Below are positions 46,708-56,143 of a DNA stretch of 64,000 nucleotides, one piece after another. The DNA lies in the NCBI RefSeq assembly GCF_020858115.1, contig NZ_JACYMM010000012.1, positions 62,001 to 126,000 of the forward strand, given 5' to 3'. A program made the position numbers and the translations under genes. The first letter of the stretch is position 1; every line of letters begins with the position of its first letter. Under the pieces are notes generated by a model, which saw only the letters and a list, made by a program, of their open reading frames with translations, was not told the DNA's origin and made no database searches. Origin of the DNA: Janthinobacterium sp. FW305-129 (GTDB lineage Bacteria > Pseudomonadota > Gammaproteobacteria > Burkholderiales > Burkholderiaceae_D).

Positions 46708-47511
46708 TTAAGCCTGGTCGTGTCCCAGGATCAGGCGGATGCCGGCGCCACGCCCCAGGCTGGCGACGGCCACCAGTTGCACGGGCGGCCCCTGCTGCGC
46801 CAGGACTTGCCGCAAGGCATCGGCCTGGCGCGCATGGCCGGGGGCGTACAGGATCTGGCTATGTGCCTGGCGGAAACCGGGCTGATTCGCCAGGCGGCTG
46901 ACCGCCATGCCATGCTCCCGCACGCGCTGGCGCACCTGCGCCGCCATGCCGCGGATGCCATTGCCATTGATGATTTTGATCCCGGCCAGCGCCGCCGGCG
47001 CGGCGGCCACGGCTGGTGCCGCCTGCATCGCTTGCGCCGCTTGCACCAGTTGCAGGTTATTGCGCGCCAGCGCCGTGCCGCCATCGCGCGCCACGGCCCG
47101 CCCGAGCATGCCCGACGCTTGCGCCAATTCCCCTTGCAGGTAGTAGACATAGCCGAGATTGTTCATGGGCTGGGCGGCCTCGGGATAGTCGCGCACCAGC
47201 GCCAGCAGCGCCGTGGCGGCCTGTTCAAGCCGGCCCTGGCGCGCATCGAGCACGGCTTGCGCATTGCGCGCGCCCAGTTGCCGCGGGTCGAGGGCAATCG
47301 AGGCGGCATAGGCGCCGGCCGCCAGCTCCAGCTGGCCCCGCTCCTGGTAAAACTTGCCCAGTTGCAAATACGTGGCGGCATTCTGGCCGGCGGAATGGCC
47401 GATGCGCTGCACGCCTTGCACCTGCCACTGTGGCGCGACGGGCGTGGCCGTACAGCCTTGCAGCAGGCACGCCAGCAGCCACCAGACAGGCATCCTGAAC
47501 CAGCGCGGCAT
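46708..47511 (-). CDS. tadD: TadD-like TPR lipoprotein with LytR_C domain
   Basis: The 267-residue product has a lipobox (LLQGC, Cys20), about three TPR motifs (residues ~45-150: LGKFYQERGQLELAAGAYAAS, MNNLGYVYYLQGELAQASGML) and a C-terminal LytR_C domain. That domain includes IKIINGNGIRGMAAQVRQRV and VQLVAVASLG. TadD is the TPR lipoprotein that supports secretin assembly; the added LytR_C domain suggests cell-wall binding. The ATG shares a base with the tadC stop (TGATG), implying coupled translation. The longer frame upstream is a tadC shadow. Confidence 0.83.
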   Translation of the reverse strand: MPRWFRMPVWWLLACLLQGCTATPVAPQWQVQGVQRIGHSAGQNAATYLQLGKFYQERGQLELAAGAYAASIALDPRQLGARNAQAVLDARQGRLEQAATALLALVRDYPEAAQPMNNLGYVYYLQGELAQASGMLGRAVARDGGTALARNNLQLVQAAQAMQAAPAVAAAPAALAGIKIINGNGIRGMAAQVRQRVREHGMAVSRLANQPGFRQAHSQILYAPGHARQADALRQVLAQQGPPVQLVAVASLGRGAGIRLILGHDQA

Positions 47512-48443
47512 CACGCGCCCCCCATCGCCGGCAGCAGCGCGCGGCGGATCTGCAGCAGGGCGGGCCCCATGAGCACCACCAGCAGGGATGGGAAAATGAA
47601 AAAAATCAAGGGAAACAACAGCTTGAGCGCAATCTTGGCCGCCGTTTCCTCGGCGCGCTGGCGCCGTTTGGTGCGCAGCTCGTCCGACTGCACGCGCAAG
47701 GAAGCGGCGATGCTCGTGCCGAAGCGCTCTGCCTGTATCAGCAGGGTCACCAGGGCATCGACATCTTCCACGCCCGTGCGCAGGGCCAGGTTGCGCAAGG
47801 CCTTGTCCTTGGCGCTGCCGGCACGCAGTTCCAGCGTCACCAGTTGCAATTCCTCGGCCAGAATCAGGCTTTTCATGCCAATTTCCTGGGCCACGCGCGC
47901 CAGCGCGGCATCCATCGCCAGGCCCGCTTCGACGCAGACCGTCATCAAGTCCAGCGCATCGGGAAAGGTTTCGAAGATTTCGCGCTGCCGTTCTTTCAAG
48001 CAATGCTTGAGCCAGAAGTCCGGCAGATAATAGCCCAGGGCCGCGGCCAGCAGCAGCCACAGGAACAGGTTGTACTCGCCGTGCCGCAGCAGCAGATAAG
48101 CCAGCAGGGGGAACAGCAGCGCCAGACCCGTCTTGGCCGCGTAAAACAGCGCCGGCGCGGCGCTCTTGCGCCAGCCCGCATTGATGAAGCGGATGCGGAT
48201 GGGCGATACTTCCCACCCCTCCTCGGGCAGCGACAGTCTGGCCAGCGGACGGGTCAGGCTGATCAGGTATCCCAGCCAGCGCTGGTTCATCCGGCGGGCC
48301 TTGCCCGTATCTATTTTCTGCACATCCAGGGTATCGAGCCGCACTTGCACCGCGTTGCCCGCAAACAACCGCGCCAGCACCAGGACGATGCCGAACACGA
48401 TCAGGAACAGCACCACCAACAAGCCCATCTGCATGCCGCTCAT
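47511..48443 (-). CDS. tadC: Tad pilus inner-membrane protein TadC
   Basis: The 310-residue T2SS-F family protein has hydrophobic segments at the N-terminus (about 5-28), near 125-165 and at the C-terminus. The conserved F-domain block FPDALDLMTVCVEAGLAMDAALARVA is followed by FGTSIAASLRVQSDELRTKRRQRAEE. TadB and TadC form the inner-membrane platform moved by the TadA ATPase. It is preceded by tadB (41-base gap) and followed by the tadD-like gene. Confidence 0.92.
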   Translation of the reverse strand: MSGMQMGLLVVLFLIVFGIVLVLARLFAGNAVQVRLDTLDVQKIDTGKARRMNQRWLGYLISLTRPLARLSLPEEGWEVSPIRIRFINAGWRKSAAPALFYAAKTGLALLFPLLAYLLLRHGEYNLFLWLLLAAALGYYLPDFWLKHCLKERQREIFETFPDALDLMTVCVEAGLAMDAALARVAQEIGMKSLILAEELQLVTLELRAGSAKDKALRNLALRTGVEDVDALVTLLIQAERFGTSIAASLRVQSDELRTKRRQRAEETAAKIALKLLFPLIFFIFPSLLVVLMGPALLQIRRALLPAMGGA

Positions 48444-48484
48444 CGTGCCACCTTGTATATGGTCAATTGCCTCATTTCACAGCC

Positions 48485-49459
48485 TCACACGCGAATCCGC
48501 ACAATCTTGCGGATGACAAAGATGCCAATCACCAACATGCCGAAGGCCACTCCCACCATCTTGCGCCCGCCGCTATCCGTGTACAGCACGGAGAGGAACT
48601 CGGGGTTCGTCACCTGCATCATCAGCGCGGCGGCAAAGGGCAGCGAACCGAGCACCCAGGCCGACATGCGCCCTTCGGCCGACAGCACGCGCACCTGGCC
48701 CATCAATTTAAGGCGGTCGCGGATGATGGCACTGATGCTGCCAAGCAATTCCGTCAGATTGCCGCCCGTTTCGCGCTGGATCAGCACGGCGATGACGAAA
48801 TAGCGCAAGTCCGTGCTCGGCACCCGCGCCGCCAGCCCCGACAAGGCATCGGACATCGACACGCCAAAATTGACTTCGTCAAACACGGCGCGGAATTCAT
48901 CGGCCAGGGGCCCCGTCATCTCGTCGCCGACCATTTTCAGGGCCGTGGGAAAGGCATGGCCGGCACGCATGGCACGGCTCATCATGTCCAGTGCATCGGG
49001 CAATTGCAGTTCGATGCGCGCCTGCCGCCGGGCCTTGGCGCGCATCACGAGCAGGAGCGGCAGCGCCGCGCAGGCAAGACTGAGCAGCAGGCGCAGATAC
49101 CAGGGCAAGGGGCTGATGCTGCCCAACAGCAAGCCCAGCAGCCAGGCCAGCAGGCTGTAGCCGAGCAGCTTGCCCACGTCCCAGTCCTTGCCCGACTGCA
49201 GCAGCAAGCGGTCCAGACCGGCCACGCCGGGCAGCCATTCCAGCAATCCCTGTATGCCCGCATGCGAGCTGAGCTGCCGGTTCTTGGTGATGGAGACGAT
49301 TTTCTGCGCGTCGTCGCTGGCCGTATTCATGGCCCGCAAGCGGCGCGCCACGCGCCCGGCGCCTGCGCCGCGCGACTGCAGGTTGAAATACACGGCGCCG
49401 ACCAGCAGCATGACCGCCAGGAAGATCAGCAGATACACCAGATACGAGAGATAGCCCAT
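48485..49459 (-). CDS. tadB: Tad pilus inner-membrane protein TadB
   Basis: The 324-residue product has an N-terminal hydrophobic segment ([19 protein letters not shown]) and two central helices. The T2SS-F domain shows [27 protein letters not shown] and the signature [20 protein letters not shown], with a C-terminal helix. Its stop is 41 bases before tadC, and its start is 6 bases after the tadA stop. It is the platform partner of TadC. Confidence 0.93.
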   Translation of the reverse strand: MGYLSYLVYLLIFLAVMLLVGAVYFNLQSRGAGAGRVARRLRAMNTASDDAQKIVSITKNRQLSSHAGIQGLLEWLPGVAGLDRLLLQSGKDWDVGKLLGYSLLAWLLGLLLGSISPLPWYLRLLLSLACAALPLLLVMRAKARRQARIELQLPDALDMMSRAMRAGHAFPTALKMVGDEMTGPLADEFRAVFDEVNFGVSMSDALSGLAARVPSTDLRYFVIAVLIQRETGGNLTELLGSISAIIRDRLKLMGQVRVLSAEGRMSAWVLGSLPFAAALMMQVTNPEFLSVLYTDSGGRKMVGVAFGMLVIGIFVIRKIVRIRV

Positions 49460-49465
49460 GCCGTG

Positions 49466-50836
49466 TCAGCGCCCGCTGCCGGTCGGCTCGAAGACCGCGC
49501 TGGAAATGCCGACGCCAAAACTCTTCAGGCGTTCCAGGAAATGGGGACGGATGCCGCTGGCCGAGAAATACCCGACGACGGCCCCGCTCTCCCCCACCCC
49601 CGTCTGCCTGAAGCTGAAGATTTCCTGCATCGTGATGACATCGCCTTCCATGCCCGTGATTTCCTGGATCGACGTGACCTTGCGCTTGCCGTCGATCAGG
49701 CGCGACACTTGCACCACCACCGATATGGCCGAGCTGATCTGCTGGCGGATGGCCTTGCTGGGCAGGTTGGCGGCCGCCATGCTGATCATGTTTTCCAGCC
49801 GCGTGATGGCGTCGCGCGGCGTATTGGCGTGGATGGTGGCCATCGAGCCTTCATGGCCCGTGTTCATCGCGCCCAGCATGTCGAGCGCCTCGGCGCCGCG
49901 CACCTCGCCCAGGATGATGCGGTCGGGGCGCATGCGCAGGGCATTGCGCACCAGCGCGCGCTGCGACACTTCCCCCTTGCCTTCGATATTCGGCGGGCGC
50001 GTTTCCAGGCGCACCACGTGCGGCTGCTGCAATTGCAGTTCGGCCGCGTCTTCCACCGTGACGATGCGTTCCGTATGGCTGATAAAGCCGGAAATCACGT
50101 TCAGCATGGTGGTCTTGCCGCTGCCCGTGCCGCCGGAAATGAGGATATTCATCTTCGCCTTGCCCAGGCCCTGCAGCACTTCGGCCATCTCGGCCGTCAT
50201 GCTGGCATAGGAGACCAGGTCGGCCAGGCGCAGCGGGTCGACGGAAAAACGCCGGATCGACATCACGGGCCCGTCGATGGCCAGCGGCGGGATGATGGCG
50301 TTGACGCGCGAACCGTCGGGCAGGCGCGCATCGACCATGGGGCTCGATTCGTCGATGCGGCGGCCCACGCGCGAGACGATCTTGTCAATGATTTTCATCA
50401 AATGTGCATCGTCATTGAACACGACATCGGTCAATTCCAGCTTGCCGCGCCGTTCGACATATACTTGCTTGTGGCCATTGACGAGGATATCCGACACGCT
50501 CGGGTCCGACAGCAAGGTTTCCAGCGGGCCAAACCCCAGCATCTCGTTGCGGATGTCGCGCGTCAGGTTCTTGCGCTCGATATCGTTGATGACCACGGCT
50601 TCCTCGTCGAGCAGGCGCTCGACCAGGCTGCGCAACTCGTCGCGGATCTGATCCTGCGTCAGCCGCTGCATGCTTTCCAGGTCGACGCGCTCGAGCAGCA
50701 GCGTATGGATGCGCTGTTTCAGCTCGCGGTAGCTGCGGTTGTCGATCGAGGGCGCGCGCTGCGGCGTCAGGGTGGCGATCTTGCCATTGCCGAGACGCTC
50801 GCGGATCGACAGGCTGGAGACGGGGGAAGTTGCCAT
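49466..50836 (-). CDS. tadA: Tad pilus assembly/retraction ATPase TadA (CpaF)
   Basis: This is the hexameric ATPase that polymerises Flp pilin. The 456-residue product has a family N-terminal domain ([21 protein letters not shown] [32 protein letters not shown]), a Walker A GGTGSGKT at 235-242, and an Asp box with [11 protein letters not shown]. Walker [10 protein letters not shown] is at 306-314 and the His box SMATIHAN at 331-338. All the catalytic elements are intact. A 24-base gap follows tadZ and 6 bases precede tadB. Confidence 0.96.
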   Translation of the reverse strand: MATSPVSSLSIRERLGNGKIATLTPQRAPSIDNRSYRELKQRIHTLLLERVDLESMQRLTQDQIRDELRSLVERLLDEEAVVINDIERKNLTRDIRNEMLGFGPLETLLSDPSVSDILVNGHKQVYVERRGKLELTDVVFNDDAHLMKIIDKIVSRVGRRIDESSPMVDARLPDGSRVNAIIPPLAIDGPVMSIRRFSVDPLRLADLVSYASMTAEMAEVLQGLGKAKMNILISGGTGSGKTTMLNVISGFISHTERIVTVEDAAELQLQQPHVVRLETRPPNIEGKGEVSQRALVRNALRMRPDRIILGEVRGAEALDMLGAMNTGHEGSMATIHANTPRDAITRLENMISMAAANLPSKAIRQQISSAISVVVQVSRLIDGKRKVTSIQEITGMEGDVITMQEIFSFRQTGVGESGAVVGYFSASGIRPHFLERLKSFGVGISSAVFEPTGSGR

Positions 50837-50860
50837 AAAAGAATTCCTGTTCGAATGGGG

Positions 50861-52021
50861 TTAGGCGCGCCGCAGCACGCGGTTCAGCCAGCCTTGCCGC
50901 GCGGGTTCGACGCTGGCGCCCGTCAGGCTGGCGGCAAACTCCTGCAGCGAGCGCGTGATGGGGCTGTTCTTGTCCAGCTGCAAGATCGGCATGCCCTGGT
51001 TGACCGATGCGGCGGCCGACGCATAATGATTCGGCACCGTGCGGTCGATCGTCGTGCCATATGCCGCCTCCAGATCCTGCAGGCGGATTTCGCCGCCCCT
51101 GTCGTGCCGGTTGACGATCAGGCGCACCTTGTCCTTGTCGTATTCCAGCGAGCGGAACATGCCCAGCAGGCGCTTGCCGTCGCGGATGTAGGGCAAGGTC
51201 GTTTGCAGGATGGGAAAGATCAGGTCGGCGTGGTCGAGCGCGCGCACGCTGACCGCATCGAGGTTGCGCCCCACGTCGAGCACCACGAAGTCGTACTGGC
51301 GCCGCGCCAGCTTGATGATGGCGTCGATATGCTCGGGCTGGACTTCGCTGGCATGGGCCGGGTCTTCCGGCGCCGCCAGGACGCTGAAATTGGGCAGCAC
51401 ATTGAGCATGCTCGAAGCGAGGAAGGACGGGTCCAGGCGGTGGATGTCGCGCGTGACGTCGGCCAGGGTAGCGAGCGGCTTGTTTTCGGAGACAAACAGC
51501 GAGGCATCGCCGAAGTGCAGGTTCAGGTCCAGCAAGGCAACACGCTTGTGGCCGCTTTCCGCCAGGGCATAGCCGAGGTTGGTGGCGATGAAGGTGGCGC
51601 CGCTGCCGCCCTTGCAGGAAATGAAGGCCAGCACCTTGCCATTGCCATTGTCGCGCCGCTCGAGTTTTTCCTCGATGCGTTCGAGGGCCGGGTAGACGCT
51701 GGCGGCGGCCGCCGGCGACGGCAACACTTCGCGCACGCCGGCACGCATGGCTTGCAGCAGGAAGTCGGGCGAATGCTGCGGGCACAGCAGGATCACGGCC
51801 AGACGCGGAAACTGATTGCTCAGGCGCTCGATGGCGGCCAGGTCGGCGCCATCGTTGCCGGGCCGGTCGAACATCAGCACGTCTGGCAGCTCTTGCGCCG
51901 CATACAGTTGCTCCAGCGGTCCGCTGCGGGCGTCGACGTCGTCCGCCGGATTACGGTTGCCGACCAGGCGGCCCAGCTCGGCCAATACTCTGTCATCCCG
52001 GGATATGATGGCGATTTTCAC
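50861..52021 (-). CDS. tadZ: Tad pilus localisation ATPase TadZ (CpaE)
   Basis: The 386-residue product has an N-terminal receiver-like atypical domain (about 1-115) and a ParA/MinD-like ATPase domain. The deviant Walker A is SCKGGSGATFIATNL (about 135-149), with ALLDLNLHFGD and FVVLDVGRN. TadZ localises the Tad machine to the cell pole in other bacteria. The receiver-like domain has RDD at the start and MFDRPGND in the usual phospho-Asp position, so phosphorylation is doubtful. It lies between the small lipoprotein gene and tadA. Confidence 0.92.
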   Translation of the reverse strand: MKIAIISRDDRVLAELGRLVGNRNPADDVDARSGPLEQLYAAQELPDVLMFDRPGNDGADLAAIERLSNQFPRLAVILLCPQHSPDFLLQAMRAGVREVLPSPAAAASVYPALERIEEKLERRDNGNGKVLAFISCKGGSGATFIATNLGYALAESGHKRVALLDLNLHFGDASLFVSENKPLATLADVTRDIHRLDPSFLASSMLNVLPNFSVLAAPEDPAHASEVQPEHIDAIIKLARRQYDFVVLDVGRNLDAVSVRALDHADLIFPILQTTLPYIRDGKRLLGMFRSLEYDKDKVRLIVNRHDRGGEIRLQDLEAAYGTTIDRTVPNHYASAAASVNQGMPILQLDKNSPITRSLQEFAASLTGASVEPARQGWLNRVLRRA

Positions 52022-52058
52022 GATATGCCTTGCCTATTCTGTGGTAACGGTGACATCT

Positions 52059-52337
52059 TCATTGGCGTCCCAGGCTGATCGTCATGGCGCCCGACTGCGG
52101 CACGGGCGCGCTGAAAGTCTTCTCGTAGGCCTGGTATGCCGCCGCCGCCGACTTGCCGTCGAGGCCAGCCACCGGGTCGCGGTTCAGTCCCGCCTGCGGG
52201 TTGATCACTTGCTGGGCGCGCAGCAAACCGACGCTGCGGCCGAAGTTGCTGTCGAGGCGCGGCGTGGTGGCGCAGCCGCTGGCGGCGATCGATGCCAGCA
52301 GCACGCACAGCAGGGGAAGGAATGGAGGACGCTGCAT
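52059..52337 (-). CDS. Small Tad-operon lipoprotein
   Basis: The 92-residue product has a lipoprotein signal (LLCVLLASIAASGC, Cys22) and a short polar mature part ending AMTISLGRQ, with no recognised domain. It sits in the operon position where alphaproteobacterial loci encode CpaD, but is too short to be CpaD; it may be a pilotin-like secretin partner. The ATG at 52337 lies 11 bases after the secretin gene; the upstream extension is non-coding. The function is inferred only from position. Confidence 0.7.
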   Translation of the reverse strand: MQRPPFLPLLCVLLASIAASGCATTPRLDSNFGRSVGLLRAQQVINPQAGLNRDPVAGLDGKSAAAAYQAYEKTFSAPVPQSGAMTISLGRQ

Positions 52338-52347
52338 GCTCACTCTC

Positions 52348-53883
52348 CTATTGAATGTCGAAGCCGGTCGCCGCTGGGGCGCCCGGTTGTTTGTCGGCCG
52401 CCGCCGGCGGCGGCGTGGCATCGCCTTCCATCTTTCCTTGCAGGAAAAATTGCGCGCGGCTGGGCGCCACATAGGCATCCGTCGGCAGCACGTAGTCGCC
52501 GGCCAGCGGCTTGACCAGGTGCGGCGTGATGATGAACACCAGCTCGGTGCGGTCGGTCTGGAAATCGCTGCTGCGGAACAAGGCGCCCAGCACGGGAATC
52601 TCGCCCAGCATCGGCAGCGCCTTGATATTCGTCGTCACATTGTTCTTGATCAAGCCGCCGATGGCAAAGCTCTGGCCATCGAACAATTGCACCGTGGTGG
52701 TGGCGCGCCGCGTGGTAAATGCCGGCAGGATGGCGCTGCCGGCCGTGCCGCCCGTGGTGATGCCGATGCCGTCCTTGTTGAGCTCCGACACTTCCGGCGC
52801 CACCTTCAGATTGATGCGTCCGCCGTCGAGCACGGTGGGCGTGAACTTGACGGCAATGCCGAATTCCTTTTCTTCCAGGGTGATCTTGTTGGTGGCGCTG
52901 TCTTGCGAGACGGGAATGTAGATCTTGCCGCCGGCCAGGAAGCTGGCCTCCTGGCCGCTGATGGCCATGATGTTCGGTTCGGCCAGCACTTTCACGAGGC
53001 CGTCGCGCTTTTGCGCATCGAGCGTGAGGAAGTTGCCGTTTTTACCATTAAAACCGTCGATCATGCTGGGGTTGCCGCTCAACAAGTTCGACAGGAAACT
53101 GTAAGTCCAGTTGCCGCTGCTGGCGCGCGCGCCGATGCTGGCGCCCAGCTGGTCGACGAGGGTTTTCGAGACTTCGGCGATCTTGACTTCCAGCATCACC
53201 TGCTGCGGCGCGGCGATGGTCAGCATATTGATCACGCTCACGCCGGAAGCGGCAGCGCCGGCCGGGCCGGCGACTGGCGCCATAGCGGCTCCTGCCGCTC
53301 CTGCGGCCGCCGGCGCCGCTTCGCCGCCTCCCCGCTGCGCGAACGCCGTGGCCATGGCCATGATCTGGCTGGCCTTGACGGCATCCGAAACCATGCCCGT
53401 CAGCACGATGGCGCCGCCGGCCGAACTGGCCTTGAGATCTGTTTCACGGGGAAACACATGCGCCAGCTGCGCCTGCAAGCCGTCGGCATCGATTCCGACT
53501 TCGATATCGACGATCACGGGACGATGCTCCTTGTCCCACAGAATCAGATTGGTACTGCCCGGGGCCAGGCCCCAGATATACAGCTCGCTGGAACTGCCCA
53601 GCAGCCTGGCACCCGCCACCTTCGGATCATTGACGGCGATCTGCGAGACGGCCCGCGTCAGGCTGCGCAAGGTCGACTTGCCGACGGACAAGCGGATCGG
53701 CGGCCCCAGCCGGGCGATATCGCCCCCCAGCGACAGGGGGGCGGCCTGGCTGGCGGCGTCCACCTTGCGCACGGCGGGCGCGGCGCTGGCGCCAGGCGGC
53801 CACAGCAAACTCGCCGTCAAGCCACTCAGGGCCAGGGCCAGGCGCAAGCGCGGCCTGGCGATACGGTTACAAAATGAGGTCAT
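52348..53883 (-). CDS. rcpA: Tad pilus outer-membrane secretin RcpA (CpaC)
   Basis: The 511-residue product has a signal peptide (LALALSGLTASLLWPPGASA) and a pilus-secretin N domain (IRLSVGKSTLRSLTRAVSQIAVNDP, then VIVDIEVGID). A BON/KH-like middle with an Ala/Gly/Pro-rich insert (about 185-215) follows. The secretin core shows VMLEVKIAEVSK, LAEPNIMAISGQEASFLAGG, and MLGEIPVLGALFRS with TELVFIITPHLV. It forms the outer-membrane channel for the Flp pilus. It is downstream of cpaB (24-base gap). Confidence 0.95.
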   Translation of the reverse strand: MTSFCNRIARPRLRLALALSGLTASLLWPPGASAAPAVRKVDAASQAAPLSLGGDIARLGPPIRLSVGKSTLRSLTRAVSQIAVNDPKVAGARLLGSSSELYIWGLAPGSTNLILWDKEHRPVIVDIEVGIDADGLQAQLAHVFPRETDLKASSAGGAIVLTGMVSDAVKASQIMAMATAFAQRGGGEAAPAAAGAAGAAMAPVAGPAGAAASGVSVINMLTIAAPQQVMLEVKIAEVSKTLVDQLGASIGARASSGNWTYSFLSNLLSGNPSMIDGFNGKNGNFLTLDAQKRDGLVKVLAEPNIMAISGQEASFLAGGKIYIPVSQDSATNKITLEEKEFGIAVKFTPTVLDGGRINLKVAPEVSELNKDGIGITTGGTAGSAILPAFTTRRATTTVQLFDGQSFAIGGLIKNNVTTNIKALPMLGEIPVLGALFRSSDFQTDRTELVFIITPHLVKPLAGDYVLPTDAYVAPSRAQFFLQGKMEGDATPPPAAADKQPGAPAATGFDIQ

Positions 53884-53907
53884 CGACTATCCCTGCTACT
53901 GGTATGG

Positions 53908-54744
53908 TTAGAATTGCTGGACGCGGGTATCCATGCCCGTGATCACTTTGACGCTCTCGGCCGGTGGCGCGGCGGGACGCGGCGCCTGGCGCGCCGGTGC
54001 AGCCGCGCGCGGCGCGGCGACGGGCAGCAGCGGCTTCAGTCCCAGCAGCGACTCCTTGGTGGCGCCGCCCGTGTTGACGGGCGCCGGGTCGATCTGGTTG
54101 CGCAGCACCAGCGACAAGGTGCCCACGCTGCGCGCCAGGTCGAGCTTTTCCACCTGGTCCGGCGTCAATTCCAGGGTGACGGCATTGACCACCTTGGGCT
54201 TGTTGTCGTCGCGGTTCGATTCCTGCGCCACGGCCAGCACCAGGATGCGCTCGAGCACGATCTTCGAAATGGCCAGCTCGGCGCCGCCGCTGGCCTTGGC
54301 CCGGTCGTCCTGGGTATTGACGAGGATGTCGACAAAGTTGCCAGGCAAGGCAAAGCCCGCCACCCCCACCACATCGTTGACGCGCACGGTCATGGCGCGC
54401 TTGCCATCGGCCACGATGGAGGACAGGCCGCCGCTCGTGCCCGGCGGCGCCAGTTTGCTTTCCAGCACCGGTTCACCGAGGCTGATGGCCGTGCGCGTGA
54501 TGCGTCCGTCCAGCGCCTTGCTGTCGGTAAAGGCGCCGGGCGGCTGCGCGCCGGCGGGCCAGTCCATGCTGCGCAGCATGAGCGGACTGATCTTCGTGCC
54601 CACGCCGATATCGACCAGGGCCACGACGATCTGCTGGCTCGCGGGCGTACTCTGGCCGCCCATCCAGATCGCCGCCGTCAGCACGGCGGCACCGGCCAGC
54701 ACGAGGGCCAGCAGCAACATAAGTAAAGCACGGGTATTTCGCAT
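53908..54744 (-). CDS. cpaB: Tad pilus assembly protein CpaB (RcpC)
   Basis: The 278-residue product has an N-terminal membrane segment (LMLLLALVLAGAAVLTAAIW), a SAF domain (about 45-105: VALVDIGVGTKISPLMLR and ISLGEPVLESKLAPPGTSGGL) and a RcpC/CpaB domain (VNDVVGVAGFALPGNFVDILV). A Pro/Ala-rich tail is present. The protein is periplasmic and tethered, and assists secretin assembly. The start at 54744 follows the AAA+ ATPase gene by 16 bases; the longer open frame upstream is a shadow. Confidence 0.93.
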   Translation of the reverse strand: MRNTRALLMLLLALVLAGAAVLTAAIWMGGQSTPASQQIVVALVDIGVGTKISPLMLRSMDWPAGAQPPGAFTDSKALDGRITRTAISLGEPVLESKLAPPGTSGGLSSIVADGKRAMTVRVNDVVGVAGFALPGNFVDILVNTQDDRAKASGGAELAISKIVLERILVLAVAQESNRDDNKPKVVNAVTLELTPDQVEKLDLARSVGTLSLVLRNQIDPAPVNTGGATKESLLGLKPLLPVAAPRAAAPARQAPRPAAPPAESVKVITGMDTRVQQF

Positions 54745-54760
54745 CGTTTTTCCTCTGACT

Positions 54761-56116
54761 TCAGCTTGATTTCTGTTCGCGCCGCTCTTGCACGGCCATG
54801 TCGTCCGCGCCCTGGCGCTGGTTCGCGCCGGCAAAATAATTGTTCCAGGCCCAGTCCAGCACCGTTGCACTCAGTTGCACCGGCGTGCCTTCGTAGCGGG
54901 CCAGGTCGCGCACCTGGCGCAGCAGGTCGCGCGGATAACAGGCCAGCAAGGGCGTCGCGCCGCGTGCATGGCGCTGCAGCAGGAAGGCAAAGGCCTCCGC
55001 GTCGAACGCCACGCCGCAGGTGGCGCAGGTCTGGCGAAACACGGTTTCGTAGTGCGCCGCGCTGAGCGCCGGCACTTCGATCTTGTAGCCCAGGCGGCGC
55101 AGGAAGGCCGCGTCCGACAGCCGCTCGGGCAGGAAATTCGAGGAAAACACCACCACCACGTCGAACGGCACCTGGAAGGTATGGCCGTTATGCAGCGACA
55201 GGTAATCGATGGCGCGGTCCATCGGCACGATCCAGCGGTTCATCAGTTCCAGCGGAGAACAGCGCTGGCGCCCCAGGTCGTCGATGATGAAAATCCCGTT
55301 GTTGGCCTTCAGGTGCGGCGGCGCGCGGTACAGCCGCGTTACGCCGTCGAAGCGCAGGTCCAGCATTTCCAGGGTCAGCTCGCCGCCGGTGAGCACGGCC
55401 GGGCGGCGCACGCCGCGCACCCAGCGCGCGTCGAGCTGCACGGCGCGCTCGATGCCGGCCGGCGCTTCCGCCTGCTGCGCCGCCGGCAGATGCAGCACCG
55501 GGTCATAGAAGGGCACGACTTCGCCATCGACCATGATGGCGTAAGGCAAGGCAATGTCCCCTTGCAGCAAGTCTTGCAGGCGTTCGGCCAGATACGTCTT
55601 GCCGCTGCCGGCGGCGCCGTAGATGAAAATGGCGCGCCCGGAATTCATGGCCGCGCCCAGCTGGTCGAGCACGGTCTGATTCACCACCACGCCGTCGAAG
55701 CTGGCCGCGACCTGCGGACGCGTGACATGCATGTTGGCAACACTTTGCGCCGATACCTGCGCGTTATAGGCGGCCAGCGGCACCGGGCATGGGCCCGCAT
55801 AGGCATTGCGCGCCAGGCATTCGAGGGCGCGCTGGCGGCCGCTGTCCGTCAACTGATAGTGGAGGTCGGCATCGGTGCCGCTGGCGCCGCGGCGCATGAC
55901 CTCGCACATTTTTTCCTGCCGCATGAAGACCATGACGGGGTCGATCACGCCCAGGCCCAGCTTGACGTAGCTGGCCAGCTCGGGCAGGTGCAGCTGCCCG
56001 CGCTGGAACAGCACCTTGACCAGCAGTTCGACCAGGAAGAAAAAGGGCAAGCCCGTCTCTTCGACGGTGCGCGGGGCACGCTGGGAAGCCGGTGCGGCAA
56101 GCAGATCAGCAGGCAT
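54761..56116 (-). CDS. AAA+ ATPase of unknown function in the Tad operon
   Basis: The 451-residue soluble protein sits between cpaA and cpaB. The first ~130 residues look like a winged-helix-like helical domain (LFQRGQLHLPELASYVKLGLGVIDPVM). The AAA+ core has Walker A GAAGSGKT (167-174), Walker B GIFIIDD (274-280), a sensor-1 strand VVVFSSN (321-327) and an Arg pair (340-341) where an arginine finger would be. A helical lid follows. A Cys pair (RQTCATCG) is present near 365. It is not a TadA or TadZ homologue: no T2SS-E or ParA motifs. The role is unknown; position suggests regulation or assembly of the pilus. A GNTF-like helicase role is not supported. Confidence 0.75.
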   Translation of the reverse strand: MPADLLAAPASQRAPRTVEETGLPFFFLVELLVKVLFQRGQLHLPELASYVKLGLGVIDPVMVFMRQEKMCEVMRRGASGTDADLHYQLTDSGRQRALECLARNAYAGPCPVPLAAYNAQVSAQSVANMHVTRPQVAASFDGVVVNQTVLDQLGAAMNSGRAIFIYGAAGSGKTYLAERLQDLLQGDIALPYAIMVDGEVVPFYDPVLHLPAAQQAEAPAGIERAVQLDARWVRGVRRPAVLTGGELTLEMLDLRFDGVTRLYRAPPHLKANNGIFIIDDLGRQRCSPLELMNRWIVPMDRAIDYLSLHNGHTFQVPFDVVVVFSSNFLPERLSDAAFLRRLGYKIEVPALSAAHYETVFRQTCATCGVAFDAEAFAFLLQRHARGATPLLACYPRDLLRQVRDLARYEGTPVQLSATVLDWAWNNYFAGANQRQGADDMAVQERREQKSS

Positions 56117-56143
56117 GGGTACGGGTGCGGAAGACGCCAGCGG

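Noticed and set aside
48467..52078. 1203-codon plus-strand frame opposite tadB-tadZ
   Set aside because: It spans several true genes of the Tad operon on the other strand; an open frame across gene borders is a GC artefact.
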